NCBI GenBank assembly: GCA_964496575.1
Contig: CAZCAC010000024.1
Coordinates: forward strand, 1-64,000
DNA from: CAZCAC01 sp964496575
Lineage (GTDB): Bacteria > Planctomycetota > UBA1135 > GCA-002686595
Direction: 5' to 3'
DNA length: 64,000 nt
Both the position numbers and the translations under genes were made by a program. Under the pieces are notes generated by a model, which worked only from the letters and a program-made list of their open reading frames with translations, was not told the DNA's origin and did not search any database. Positions 28,277 to 36,711 of this stretch are shown here, piece by piece; within the stretch, counting starts at the first letter, position 1, and the number at the start of each line of letters is the position of its first letter.

Positions 28277-28759
28277 ATGAGAATCGCCGCCGAGAAGATC
28301 ATCGACCAGATGCGCGAGTCGGTGGAGGAAGTGTTCGTCACCATGCTCAGCACGGTCGCGGTACTGATCGAGAGCGACTCTGCGGACGTGGACGTGGAGG
28401 AGACCGACAAGGTGGACATCGAGGCTGTGTGCGAGTTCACCGGTGATCCCAGCGGCGCGATCGTCCTGAGAGCGACCACCGGGGTCGCCACCGGCCTCGC
28501 CCGGAGGCTCCTGATGATGGAGCAGGACGACCTGGTGGGGCTGGAGGAGGTCGAGGACGCCCTGGGCGAGTGCGCCAACATGGTGGCCGGATCGCTGAAG
28601 ACCCGCGCGCTGGACCCCGTGGGGGAGTACGAGCTGGGTACCCCCGTCATCGCCACCAGGATCCACACCGAGCATCCCCATCGCTTCGGGCGTCTGGAGT
28701 TCGGGCTCAGCGACGGGAGCATCGCCGTGGAGATCTGGCTCAGCGAGGAGCCGTCATGA
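28277..28759 (+). CDS. CheX-like chemotaxis phosphatase
   Basis: 160 residues from the ATG at 28277, preceded by AGGAG at good spacing. The catalytic phosphatase signature ExxN is seen as E98 and N101 in DALGECANMVAGSLK, as in CheX and CheC. One CheX domain fills the protein. It should dephosphorylate CheY-P, and it sits 46 bases after the cheY-like gene. The stop overlaps the next ATG as ATGA, so the two phosphatase-like proteins are made together. Confidence 0.85.
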   Translation: MRIAAEKIIDQMRESVEEVFVTMLSTVAVLIESDSADVDVEETDKVDIEAVCEFTGDPSGAIVLRATTGVATGLARRLLMMEQDDLVGLEEVEDALGECANMVAGSLKTRALDPVGEYELGTPVIATRIHTEHPHRFGRLEFGLSDGSIAVEIWLSEEPS

Positions 28760-29322
28760 GCGACGAGAACTGCACCGAGCGCGAGGTCGAGCTGGTCGAG
28801 GAGCTCTTCCAGCGAGTCGCCTCCGACCTCTCCATGATCACCGACCGCGACCTCCTCGTCACGGTCAAGAACGTCGGCAGGTGGACCGAGCGTCCCGCCG
28901 GGAGGGGCAAGGTCCACATCTCCTTCCGCATCGGCATCCAGCAGGCCGACGGAGTCAAGCACGGCTGCATGCTCCTGCCGCTACCCGACGCGATCAGCCT
29001 CGCCTGCTACCTGATGATGATCCCCGACGACGGGGTCAAGGGAAAGCGCGCCCTGACCACCATCGACGAGACGATCAAGGACGCGATGCTGGAAGTGGGC
29101 AACTTCATCGGCGGCGCCGCCGATGCCGCGCTTCGCGAGGCGGTCGGGGTCAAGGCCAAGGTGCGTGCCGAGGGATGCCAGGGCGTCCGCCCCGACATCC
29201 GACCCGCCCTCGTCTACAACGAGGGGGATTCGCTGCTGGTCGGCAAGGCCAAGGGGCGGATCCACGACTACCCCGAGTTCGATCTGATCCTGATGCTCCC
29301 GGAGCTGACCGGGGTCAATTGA
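28756..29322 (+). CDS. Divergent CheX/CheC-like protein
   Basis: 188 residues from the ATG at 28756, which overlaps the preceding stop by four bases. A helix TIDETIKDAMLEVGNFIGGAADAAL carries an ExxN pair (E113, N116) in the position of the CheC/CheX active site, and the preceding segment (LPLPDAISLACYLMM) resembles the same fold. The rest is too diverged for a firm family call. It could be a second phosphatase, a heterodimer partner of the CheX-like protein, or a regulatory paralogue. Confidence 0.65.
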   Translation: MSDENCTEREVELVEELFQRVASDLSMITDRDLLVTVKNVGRWTERPAGRGKVHISFRIGIQQADGVKHGCMLLPLPDAISLACYLMMIPDDGVKGKRALTTIDETIKDAMLEVGNFIGGAADAALREAVGVKAKVRAEGCQGVRPDIRPALVYNEGDSLLVGKAKGRIHDYPEFDLILMLPELTGVN

Positions 29323-29355
29323 TCCACTCGTAGTCGGTTCCGTCTCGACCGGGCG

Positions 29356-30570
29356 CTACTTCTCCTCGTCCTCGTCGCTCAGCGCCTGGCGGAACAGGTT
29401 CCCGAGGTTGGTGCCGAGGGATCGGTGCTGCGTGCCCTCGATGACGTCCCGGACCGCGCCCGCATCCGCTGCGTCTTCGGAACCGATCAGCGCGCCGTGC
29501 TCGTCGAGACGAGAGAGGGAGATGCGCTGCGCGGGCGCGTCGACGGAGAGCACCCGAACGGCGATCTTCTCGCCGATCGCCACCGCGTCGCGGACGCGGT
29601 TGACGCGATCACGATTCAGCTGGGAGACGTGCACCAGCCCGTCGATGCCCGGCTCGAGCTCGACGAAGGCGCCGAAGTCCATCAGCCGCACGACCTCGCC
29701 CTCGACGATCGCGCCCTCGCGGTAGCGGTAGTTGGCCTCGCGCCAGGGATCGGGCTCGAGCGCCTTGATCGACAGGCCGATGCGCTTGCCGCCTTCCTTG
29801 ATCTCCAGGACCAGGGCCTCGACGTCGTCGCCGACCTTCACCACCTCGTTCGGATCCTCGACGCGCTTGCGCGAGATGTTGGAGACGTGGACCAGGCCCT
29901 CGACGCCCTTGTGGATCTCGACGAAGACGCCGTACTTCTCGATACGAGTGATCTTGCCGCGCACGAGGGAGCCGGAGGTGATCTCGTCGAGCGCCTCGGC
30001 GCGCGCGTCCTCCCGCTCGCGCTCGAGCACCGCGCGACGGGAGATCACCACGCGCTTGCGCTCCCGCGCGATCTCCAGCACCTCGCACATCAGGTTCTGG
30101 TTGAGATACTCGGAGAAGTCCTCCACGCGCTCGAGGGCGACCTGCGAGGCGGGCATGAAGGCGGGCATCGGGCCGACCTTCAGCTCGAGGCCACCGGTGT
30201 TCACCCCGGTGACGCGGGCCTTGACCAGGGAGCCGATCTCCAGCTCGTCCCAGGCCGCGATCTCCAGCGCCTCCCGCCGGCTCAAGAGCCACAGGTCGTC
30301 CTCGCGACCGCGCAGCGTGAAGTCGTAGGTCTGGCCGACCTCGGGAGGAGTCTCGAACTCGGACAGGGCGATCACGCCCTGCATGCGAGGCCCCATCTCG
30401 ACGAAGACGTCGGGGCCGCTGACGCCGACGATGGTGCCCTTCTGCAGGTTCTCGGAGCGGCGGCGCGCGGGCGCGACGTGGCTCTGGGCTCCGTCGATCT
30501 CCTGGAGGTTGAGGTCACCGAGGGCCTCTTGGATCTCGGCGTCGACCTGGTCGCGGGGGTTGGGTGTCAT
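29356..30570 (-). CDS. rpsA: S1 RNA-binding domain protein (ribosomal protein S1-like)
   Basis: 404 residues with four S1 domains at about 42-98, 110-180, 198-270 and 286-355. The third and fourth carry the canonical KYGVFVEI...EGLVHVSNIS and DFGAFVELEPGIDGLVHVSQL. The tail is acidic (DEDEE). It likely binds mRNA on the 30S subunit. E. coli S1 has six domains and four-domain forms occur in many phyla, so this may be the genuine S1 or a paralogue. It is transcribed alone. Confidence 0.85.
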   Translation of the reverse strand: MTPNPRDQVDAEIQEALGDLNLQEIDGAQSHVAPARRRSENLQKGTIVGVSGPDVFVEMGPRMQGVIALSEFETPPEVGQTYDFTLRGREDDLWLLSRREALEIAAWDELEIGSLVKARVTGVNTGGLELKVGPMPAFMPASQVALERVEDFSEYLNQNLMCEVLEIARERKRVVISRRAVLEREREDARAEALDEITSGSLVRGKITRIEKYGVFVEIHKGVEGLVHVSNISRKRVEDPNEVVKVGDDVEALVLEIKEGGKRIGLSIKALEPDPWREANYRYREGAIVEGEVVRLMDFGAFVELEPGIDGLVHVSQLNRDRVNRVRDAVAIGEKIAVRVLSVDAPAQRISLSRLDEHGALIGSEDAADAGAVRDVIEGTQHRSLGTNLGNLFRQALSDEDEEK

Positions 30571-30632
30571 GGTCGGAGAACTCGGTCTGGTGGTTGATTC
30601 GAAACGGGACGACCGTTCCGGGGCTCGGCGAC

Positions 30633-30638
30633 ATTCTA
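30633..30638 (-). promoter_or_regulatory. Candidate -10 box for the S1 gene
   Basis: TAGAAT on the minus strand (five of six to TATAAT) within CGTAGAATG, 62 bases before the start codon. An almost identical CCGTAGAATCC stands before lysS, which supports a recurring promoter element. No obvious -35 box. Confidence 0.35.
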
Positions 30639-30669
30639 CGCCGAGTGGAGCGTTCGTGGGAGATGCTGC

Positions 30670-31410
30670 TCAGTCCCGATGGACCGAGGTGACGCCGGCC
30701 TGGGCGGTGGGCCAGAGCACGATCTCGCCGATGTTGACGTGGGGCGGGCGGGCGACGGCGTAGAGGACCGCGTCCGCGACATCCTCGGGGGCGAGGGGCA
30801 CGAGCCCCTGGTAGACCGCCCCGGCCTTCTCGCTGTCCCCGCGGAAGCGGACCTCGCTGAACTCCGTCTCGACCATCCCCGGGTCGACGGTGCAGAAGCG
30901 CACTCCGCTGCCCACGGCGTCGAGGCGCGCGCCCTCGTAGAGGGCCCGGACCGCGGCCTTGGTCGAGCAGTAGACCGCGCCGCCGGGGTAGGTCCAGCGA
31001 CCCGCGACGCTGCCCAGGGTCACCACGTCACCGCGGCCGCGCTCGATCATCCCCGGCAGCAGGGCCGAGAGCACGTTCAGGACCCCCTTGACGTTGGTGT
31101 CGATCACCTCGGCCCACTCGGCGGGGTCGCCGCGGTGCAGCGGCTCGGTGCCCCGGGCCAGGCCGGCCCCCAGGACGACCAGATCCGTCTCCAGGCCGCC
31201 GAGCTCCCGGCGCACGGCGGCGAGGTCGCACACGTCGAGGGGGAGCGCCCGGGCGCCGGGTAGCTCGGAGGCGAGAGCCTGCAGGCGGTCGGCGCGGCGC
31301 GCGACGAGGATCACCCGCGCCCCCTCCCCGGCGAGCGCCCGGGCGGTGGCGAGGCCGATCCCCGACGAGGCCCCGGTGACCAGGGCCAGGCGGTCTTGGA
31401 GACGGTTCAT
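30670..31410 (-). CDS. Short-chain dehydrogenase/reductase
   Basis: 246 residues. The cofactor loop TGASSGIG is at 12-19, with N106, S134, Y147 and K151 (YCSTK) forming the classical SDR tetrad. The sequence around VARRADRL suggests NADP(H), as in YdfG-type serine/3-hydroxy acid dehydrogenases. The substrate cannot be told. The ATG at 31410 is preceded at six bases by TACAGT. The gene is divergent from the amidohydrolase gene. Confidence 0.9.
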   Translation of the reverse strand: MNRLQDRLALVTGASSGIGLATARALAGEGARVILVARRADRLQALASELPGARALPLDVCDLAAVRRELGGLETDLVVLGAGLARGTEPLHRGDPAEWAEVIDTNVKGVLNVLSALLPGMIERGRGDVVTLGSVAGRWTYPGGAVYCSTKAAVRALYEGARLDAVGSGVRFCTVDPGMVETEFSEVRFRGDSEKAGAVYQGLVPLAPEDVADAVLYAVARPPHVNIGEIVLWPTAQAGVTSVHRD

Positions 31411-31416
31411 CGGCGT

Positions 31417-31422
31417 ACTGTA
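31417..31422 (-). promoter_or_regulatory. Candidate leaderless -10 box for the SDR gene
   Basis: TACAGT on the minus strand is followed by exactly six bases and then the ATG at 31410, which would place the transcription start at the start codon. Confidence 0.4.
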
Positions 31423-31603
31423 GCGAGTGGGGGAGAGCACGGGCAGCGCGGATTCTCCCTCGCCGGATCGCCGTGCGTCCCGCGGGGGAGCCGCGGCCGA
31501 CCGGCGGGTCCTGGCGAGGCTGCCCGGGGCAGGAGCACCGGCTGTCGCCGCTTTCCGCGAGAAAACCACGGTCCCGCTCCTCGAAACGTCGATATCGAAG
31601 GCG

Positions 31604-33298
31604 ATGATCTCCCTCCTCGCACCCCTCCTCCTGCTGCAGGGGGCCGTCCCCGCCGCCCCCCTCGAGACCGAATCTCCGTCGAGCGAACCGACCGTGCCGA
31701 CCCCGAACGTCCTGTACATCCACGGCGGCCAGATCCTGCTCGGCGACGGGGGCCGGGTCGAGGCGCTGCTCGTCGAGAACGGACGGGTCGTCGCCGCGGG
31801 GCGGGAGGACACGCTCGCGGACCGACTGCCCGAGGAGGGCCTGGTCCGGCTGAACCTCGACGGCGCGACCGCCGTGCCCGGACTGCAGGACGCACACGGG
31901 CACGTCGAGCTGTACGGCTCCACCCTCGAGCAGGTCGACCTGCGCGGGCTGGAGAGCTACGAGGAGGTGATCGCCGCCGTGGCCGAACGCGCCGCGACGA
32001 CGGAAGCGGGACGGTGGATCGAGGGCTTCGGCTGGGACCAGAACCTCTGGGACGGCGCGGAGCTTCCCACGCAAGAGCTGCTGACCGAGGCGGTCCCCGA
32101 CCACCCCGTGTTCCTGACCCGGATCGGCAGTCACACCGCGCTGGTCAACGGAGCAGCGCTCGAGGAAGCGCACCTCGGCGGCGTGCTCGACCCGCCGCCC
32201 CGAGTGCAGGGAGGACGCTTCCCCCTCGACGAGGAGGGTCGCGCGACCGGGCTCCTGGTCGACAACGCGATGGAGCTGGTGCGCGACCACCTGCCCGAGG
32301 TCGACCAGGAGACACGGGAGCGCCGGATCCTCGCCGCGCAGGAGAAGCTGCTCGCCTTCGGCCTGACCTGCGTCCACGACATGGGTGTGAGCCCCGAGGG
32401 GATCGCGGTCTACGAGGATCTCCTGGAGCGCGGGCTGCTGAAGATCCGCGTCGTCGTCTACCTCGAGGGGAACGACGGGCTCTCCGCCGAGATCCTGGAG
32501 TCGCTCCCGCGAGGCGACGACCGGCTGGCCATCACCGGGGTGAAGTTCTTCGCCGACGGCGCGCTCGGCTCCCGGGGGGCGGCGCTGCTCGACGACTACG
32601 CGGACGCTCCCGGCGAGCGCGGACACCTCCTGCTCAGCGAGGAGACGTTGACCGCGCTGGTCCACCAGGCGTGGCAGGCGGGGCTGCAGCCCGCGGTGCA
32701 CGCGATCGGCGACGAGGCGAATCGCCTGGCGCTCGACGTCTACGAGCGCATGACGCAAGTCGACCAGAGCTTCTCACAGCTCCGCCCGCGCATCGAGCAC
32801 GCGCAGGTGGTCTCGGCGCGCGACATCCCGCGCTTCCCGCAGCTGGACGTCATCCCCTCGATGCAGCCGGTCCACGTGACCTCCGACCAGGCCTGGATCG
32901 AGGAGCGCCTGGGAGAGCGGCGCTCGCTCACCGCCTACGCCTGGCGCAGCCTCGCCCCCGGGGTGATGGAGCTCGCGTTCGGCAGCGACTTCCCGATCGA
33001 GAGCCCCGACCCCCTGTGCGGCATCCACGCCGCGCGCACGCGCCGCAAGGGGCTCGACCTGGCCACCGACGGGGTCCTCGAGGGCGGCGCGCTGGACGGC
33101 TACACCGCGCTGGTCGGCTTCACCAGCGGCCCGGCGCACGCGGTGCACCAGGAGGATCGCCGCGGCCGGCTGTCGCCGGGGTACTGGGCCGACCTGACCG
33201 TGCTCGATCGCGACCCGACCGAGTGCGACCCCGCCCAACTGCTCGAGGCGCGGGTGCTCTTGACCGTGATCGACGGCGAAGTCGTGTACCGGCCCTGA
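31604..33298 (+). CDS. Exported amidohydrolase, YtcJ-like
   Basis: 564 residues from the ATG at 31604, which begins a hydrophobic signal-like stretch (MISLLAPLLLLQGAV) with a likely cleavage after AAP or APA. The metal-dependent hydrolase fold is shown by PGLQDAHGHV (HxH metal site), KFFADGALGSRGA, HAIGDEANRLALD, PRIEHAQ, GSDFPIE and GRLSPGYWADLTVLDRDP. This matches the YtcJ/LAF3 amidohydrolase group, whose substrates are poorly known. A longer frame from 31427 adds Arg-rich residues before the signal and is unlikely. Confidence 0.88.
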   Translation: MISLLAPLLLLQGAVPAAPLETESPSSEPTVPTPNVLYIHGGQILLGDGGRVEALLVENGRVVAAGREDTLADRLPEEGLVRLNLDGATAVPGLQDAHGHVELYGSTLEQVDLRGLESYEEVIAAVAERAATTEAGRWIEGFGWDQNLWDGAELPTQELLTEAVPDHPVFLTRIGSHTALVNGAALEEAHLGGVLDPPPRVQGGRFPLDEEGRATGLLVDNAMELVRDHLPEVDQETRERRILAAQEKLLAFGLTCVHDMGVSPEGIAVYEDLLERGLLKIRVVVYLEGNDGLSAEILESLPRGDDRLAITGVKFFADGALGSRGAALLDDYADAPGERGHLLLSEETLTALVHQAWQAGLQPAVHAIGDEANRLALDVYERMTQVDQSFSQLRPRIEHAQVVSARDIPRFPQLDVIPSMQPVHVTSDQAWIEERLGERRSLTAYAWRSLAPGVMELAFGSDFPIESPDPLCGIHAARTRRKGLDLATDGVLEGGALDGYTALVGFTSGPAHAVHQEDRRGRLSPGYWADLTVLDRDPTECDPAQLLEARVLLTVIDGEVVYRP

Positions 33299-33306
33299 TC
33301 AACCGG

Positions 33307-33312
33307 TAGACT
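33307..33312 (+). promoter_or_regulatory. Candidate -10 box for osmC-like gene
   Basis: TAGACT occurs eight bases after the amidohydrolase stop and 38 bases before the OsmC start, in an otherwise GC-rich gap. The same TAGACT precedes xseB. Confidence 0.3.
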
Positions 33313-33350
33313 TCCGCGGCCCCATTCCTCACGGGCCAGGCGGAAGCACC

Positions 33351-33758
33351 ATGGTCGAGATCGATATCAGCTACGAAGGAAAGCTGCGCTGCCGCGCGGC
33401 TCACGGACCCTCCTCCACCTCCCTCGAGACCGACGCGCCGGTCGACAACCAGGGGCGCGGGGAGACCTTCTCGCCGACCGACCTGGTGGCCACGGCGCTG
33501 GGTTCGTGCCTGCTGACGATCATGGGGATCGTCGCCGAGCGGCACGAGTGGGACCTTTCCCGGGCGACGGTGAAGGTGGTGAAGCACATGGTCGCCGACC
33601 CCAAGCGGCGGATCGGCAAGCTCGAAGTGACGATCCGTCCGGGCGGCGACTTCAGCGACTCGCAGCGCAGGGTGCTGGAGAAGGCGGCGATGACCTGCCC
33701 CGTTCACGAGAGCCTGGGGAGCGGCATCGAGCAGGTCATCTCGTTCGAATGGGACTGA
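33351..33758 (+). CDS. OsmC family peroxiredoxin-like protein
   Basis: 135 residues. The two redox cysteines are C53 in ALGSCLLT and C116 in MTCPVHESL, and the helix SPTDLVATALGSC is the family hallmark. OsmC/Ohr proteins reduce organic hydroperoxides with thiol partners. The short N-terminus and YhfA-like length suggest the OsmC/YhfA branch rather than Ohr. Its 3' end overlaps the convergent hemG gene by 23 bases. Confidence 0.93.
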   Translation: MVEIDISYEGKLRCRAAHGPSSTSLETDAPVDNQGRGETFSPTDLVATALGSCLLTIMGIVAERHEWDLSRATVKVVKHMVADPKRRIGKLEVTIRPGGDFSDSQRRVLEKAAMTCPVHESLGSGIEQVISFEWD

Positions 33759-35160
33759 GGTCCACCGCCGGCGCGAAACCCAGCGACATCGCGGCGAGGC
33801 TTCCCGCGCTCCACCCCTCGCCGGCGGCCTTCCCGAAGGCGACGCCGCGCCGGTAGTTACCGCCCACGAAGAGGCCCGGGTGCCGGAGACCGAACCTGGC
33901 GAGGAGCCCGTCGATCCGCCTCGTGCGCGCGAGGTGCCCCACCTCGTACTGCGGGATCGCGCGCGGCCAGCGGGTGACGTCGGTGAAGACCGGGGGAGTC
34001 CGCAGGTCGAGCAGCTTCCTGAGGTCCTCGTGCGCGAGTTGCACGAGGCGCTCCTCGTCCAGCAACGCGGTCGCGGGGTCGACGGCGCCGCCGATCATCG
34101 CGCGCATGAGGATGTGCCCGTCCGGCGAGCGCCCGGGGAAGAGGTGCGTGTCCCAGAGGACGCCGAGGATGGTGAGCCCTTCCTCGCGCGGGGCGAGGGC
34201 GCCGAAGCCGCGCGGCGCGCGGGCCAGGGCGTCGGCGCCGTAGCCGAGCGCGACGACGGCGAGCGGAGGGGAGCTGAGCGCGTCGAGCTCACCGCTGACC
34301 TCGGGCAGGACGTCGCGCAGGAGGTTCGCGGTGCTCCAGGCCTCGCCCGCGAGGATCACCACCTCCGCGGGGATCGGTTCGGAGTCGACGCGCACGTGGA
34401 CCCGCCACGGCGTCCCGTTCGTGGCGGGTTGCAGCCCGTCGACGGGCGAGCTGGTCCGCACGGTGAAGGGCGCGCGCTCGGCGAGGTGCCGCGGCAGGGT
34501 CTGCAGTCCGCCCTCGAAGGAGGTGAGCACCCCCGACGGTCCGGCCGGTCCGCCGCGCAGCTTCTTCTCGCGGGAGAGCTGCTTCATCGCCCGGAAGAGC
34601 GAGCCGTAGCGTCTCTCCAGCTCCGCCATGCGCGGGAAGGCCGCGGGCAGCGAGAGACGGCGCGCGTCCCCGGCGAAGACGCCGAGCACCATCGGCGCGA
34701 TCAGGCGCTCGGCCGCCTGGCGTCCGAGCCGCCGCTCGGCGAAGTCGAAGACGCTCTCCTCGTCTTCCTCTTCACGGCGCGGGATCCACGGCTCGCGGGC
34801 GATGCGCAGCAACGCGCCGGGGGAGAGGATCCTGCCGAACGCGAAGCGCAACGGGTTCGTGTGAAGCTGCCGGAGCCGACCTTCCCGCACCAGGAAGCGG
34901 TTCGCGGCGCTCTCGGTGGCGGGAAGCTTCTGGAGCCCCGCACACTCGACCAGCGTGTCGAGGATCGACTCGTTGTCGAGGTAGCCGGTCGGCCCCTGCT
35001 CGACCAGCCACTCGCCGCGCGGCACGCTGCGCGCCTTGCCGCCGACCTCGGGTTCCGCCTCGAGCAGGATCACCTCGAGCTTCCCTTCCGAGGCGGTGTG
35101 GGCCGCCCACGCCGCGGCCAGCCCGCTGATCCCTCCACCGACGATGACGACTCGCTTCAC
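33736..35160 (-). CDS. hemG: Protoporphyrinogen oxidase (HemG/HemY type)
   Basis: Oxygen-dependent FAD enzyme forming protoporphyrin IX. 474 residues from the GTG at 35160, starting at the FAD loop VVIVGGGISGLAAAWAA. GPTGYLDNE, SFEGGLQTLPRHLAE, YEVGHLART and the closing FAD contact GLFVGGNYRRGVAFGKAAGEG are typical of HemY. The frame could extend upstream to 35199 into the repeat element, but homology begins at the GTG. It is the last gene of the heme operon, separated from hemN by the repeat. In some bacteria this family oxidises coproporphyrinogen instead. The presence of HemN argues for the protoporphyrin route. Confidence 0.9.
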   Translation of the reverse strand: MKRVVIVGGGISGLAAAWAAHTASEGKLEVILLEAEPEVGGKARSVPRGEWLVEQGPTGYLDNESILDTLVECAGLQKLPATESAANRFLVREGRLRQLHTNPLRFAFGRILSPGALLRIAREPWIPRREEEDEESVFDFAERRLGRQAAERLIAPMVLGVFAGDARRLSLPAAFPRMAELERRYGSLFRAMKQLSREKKLRGGPAGPSGVLTSFEGGLQTLPRHLAERAPFTVRTSSPVDGLQPATNGTPWRVHVRVDSEPIPAEVVILAGEAWSTANLLRDVLPEVSGELDALSSPPLAVVALGYGADALARAPRGFGALAPREEGLTILGVLWDTHLFPGRSPDGHILMRAMIGGAVDPATALLDEERLVQLAHEDLRKLLDLRTPPVFTDVTRWPRAIPQYEVGHLARTRRIDGLLARFGLRHPGLFVGGNYRRGVAFGKAAGEGWSAGSLAAMSLGFAPAVDLSPIRTR

Positions 35161-35175
35161 TCCGGGGGCCTCCCG

Positions 35176-35304
35176 CGTAGCGCGGGCTGACGCCCGCAAT
35201 CCAACTGGTCAACCGACCATTCCGATCACGATTCTCGAGAGCCTCAATGCCCTCCCAGCCTGCTTTCTGCGCGCAGCGCGCAGAAACCGACTCCGACTAT
35301 ATCA
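35176..35304. repeat. Dispersed repeat, copy B (between hemN and hemG)
   Basis: About 129 bases matching copy A at 17467-17642 in the same order and the same orientation relative to the preceding minus-strand gene: the GCGGGC/GCCCGC hairpin, GGTCAACCGACCATTCCGAT, the CTCGAGAG block, and the 11-bp inverted repeat TTTCTGCGCGC/GCGCGCAGAAA. Here the last hairpin unit occurs once. The distal ATCAG again contains the stop codon of the preceding gene, here hemN. The 141-base gap it creates is the only sizeable gap in the heme operon. Confidence 0.85.
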
Positions 35305-36711
35305 GACGGTCCGGCTGAAGACCGGCTGTTCGCCGCCTTCGTGCTTCTCGCGCCAGTAGGTGTCGAAGCACATCGCCAGGTTGCGGATGAAGAGCTCGCC
35401 GGTGGGAGTGGCGCCGATCGAGTCGGTCTCGAGGCGCGCCAGGCCTTCCCGGGCGAGCGGCTGCAGCCGCTCGAGGTCCACGGCGAACACCTCGTCGAAG
35501 ACGACGCCGAAGCGCTCCTCGATCGCCCGCTTGTCGAGGTGGAAGTTGCACATCAGCTCGCCGATCACAGCACGGCGCAGCTCGTCATCGCGGGAGAGGA
35601 GCACGCCGCGCTCGACCGGCAGCTGCCCGGCGGCGAGCGCCTCGTTGTAGCGGCTGAGCTTCTTGGCGTTCTGGACGTACGCGCCGCGCAGGTCCCCGAT
35701 CGCGCTGATTCCGAGTCCGATCACGTCCTCGGCGGGGATCACCGTGTAGCCCTGGAAGTTGCGGCGCAGCCGGCGCTCCTGCCGCGCGCGGGCCAGGTCG
35801 TCCCCCGGGAGCGCGAAGTGGTCCATTCCGATCGGCGCGTACCCCGCGGCGAGGAAGCGCTCGCGGGCGATGGCGAAGAGCTCGTACTTCGCCTCGCGGC
35901 TGGGGAGCTCCGCCTCGTCCAGCTGCTTCTGGTGGCCGCGAATCCACGGGACGTAGGCGAAGGAGTAGACCGCCGCCCGGTCGACCGAGAGCGCGATCGC
36001 CTGCTCGACGCTCGCCTCGAAGGTCTCCGGCCGCTGGCGCGGCAGCCCGTAGATCAGGTCGACGTTGATCCCGCCGAAGCCGCAGCGGCGGGCGCTGCTC
36101 ATCAGGGCGGCGGTCTCCTCGAGGGTCTGCACCCGACCGATCGCCTCCTGGACCTCGGGGGTGAAGTCCTGTACGCCGAAGGAGATGCGGTTGAAGCCGC
36201 GGTCGGCGAGCGCGCGGAGATGCTCCTCGGTGGTCACGCGCGGGTCGCACTCGATGGCCAGCTCCGCACCCTCCTCGCGCCGGAAGCGCGTGAAGAAGTG
36301 GTCCAGGAGCGAGCCGAGTTGAGCGGGGGAGAAGTAGGTCGGCGTGCCGCCGCCGAGGTGCAGCTGCGCGATCCCGCGACGGTCGGGGAGCCGCTCGGCG
36401 ACGAGATCGATCTCGCCGCGCAGCGCGTCGAGGTAGGGGGTCGCCCGATCGTGATCGGGGGAGGTGATCACGTGGCAGCCGCAGAAGGTGCAGCGCTCGT
36501 CGCAGAAAGGCAGGTGGACGTACACGGAGAGCGGCGCGCCGGGGAGCGCGTCAGCGGCGGCCAGCCGCCGGTGGTACTCCTCGCGACCGACGTCCTCGGT
36601 GAACTCGACCGCCGTCGGATAGCTCGTATAACGCGGACCGGGGCGGTCGTGCGTCGCGAGCAGCTCGGCGGTGATCACCCGATCAGCGGGGCGCGTGGTC
36701 GACTCGCTCAC
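35302..36711 (-). CDS. hemN: Oxygen-independent coproporphyrinogen III oxidase (radical SAM)
   Basis: 469 residues from the GTG at 36711. The radical-SAM cluster cysteines are C70, C74 and C77, followed by C79 (FCDERCTFCGC), the HemN-specific pattern. GGGTPTYFSPAQL, ISFGVQDF, DLIYGLPRQ and a C-terminal domain ending in TYWREKHEGGEQPVFS confirm genuine HemN rather than the HemW/HutW paralogues. It decarboxylates coproporphyrinogen to protoporphyrinogen. The start overlaps the hemE stop as GTGA and the stop lies inside the downstream repeat. Confidence 0.95.
   Translation of the reverse strand: MSESTTRPADRVITAELLATHDRPGPRYTSYPTAVEFTEDVGREEYHRRLAAADALPGAPLSVYVHLPFCDERCTFCGCHVITSPDHDRATPYLDALRGEIDLVAERLPDRRGIAQLHLGGGTPTYFSPAQLGSLLDHFFTRFRREEGAELAIECDPRVTTEEHLRALADRGFNRISFGVQDFTPEVQEAIGRVQTLEETAALMSSARRCGFGGINVDLIYGLPRQRPETFEASVEQAIALSVDRAAVYSFAYVPWIRGHQKQLDEAELPSREAKYELFAIARERFLAAGYAPIGMDHFALPGDDLARARQERRLRRNFQGYTVIPAEDVIGLGISAIGDLRGAYVQNAKKLSRYNEALAAGQLPVERGVLLSRDDELRRAVIGELMCNFHLDKRAIEERFGVVFDEVFAVDLERLQPLAREGLARLETDSIGATPTGELFIRNLAMCFDTYWREKHEGGEQPVFSRTV

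Noticed and set aside
31427..31603. N-terminal extension of the amidohydrolase
   Set aside because: It would place about 59 Arg/Ser/Ala-rich residues before an evident signal peptide, so the ATG at 31604 is preferred.
33880..35190. Long plus-strand frame opposite hemG
   Set aside because: It is the antisense shadow of a well-supported oxidase gene, as are similar frames opposite hemE, hemN, hemA, lysS and leuS.
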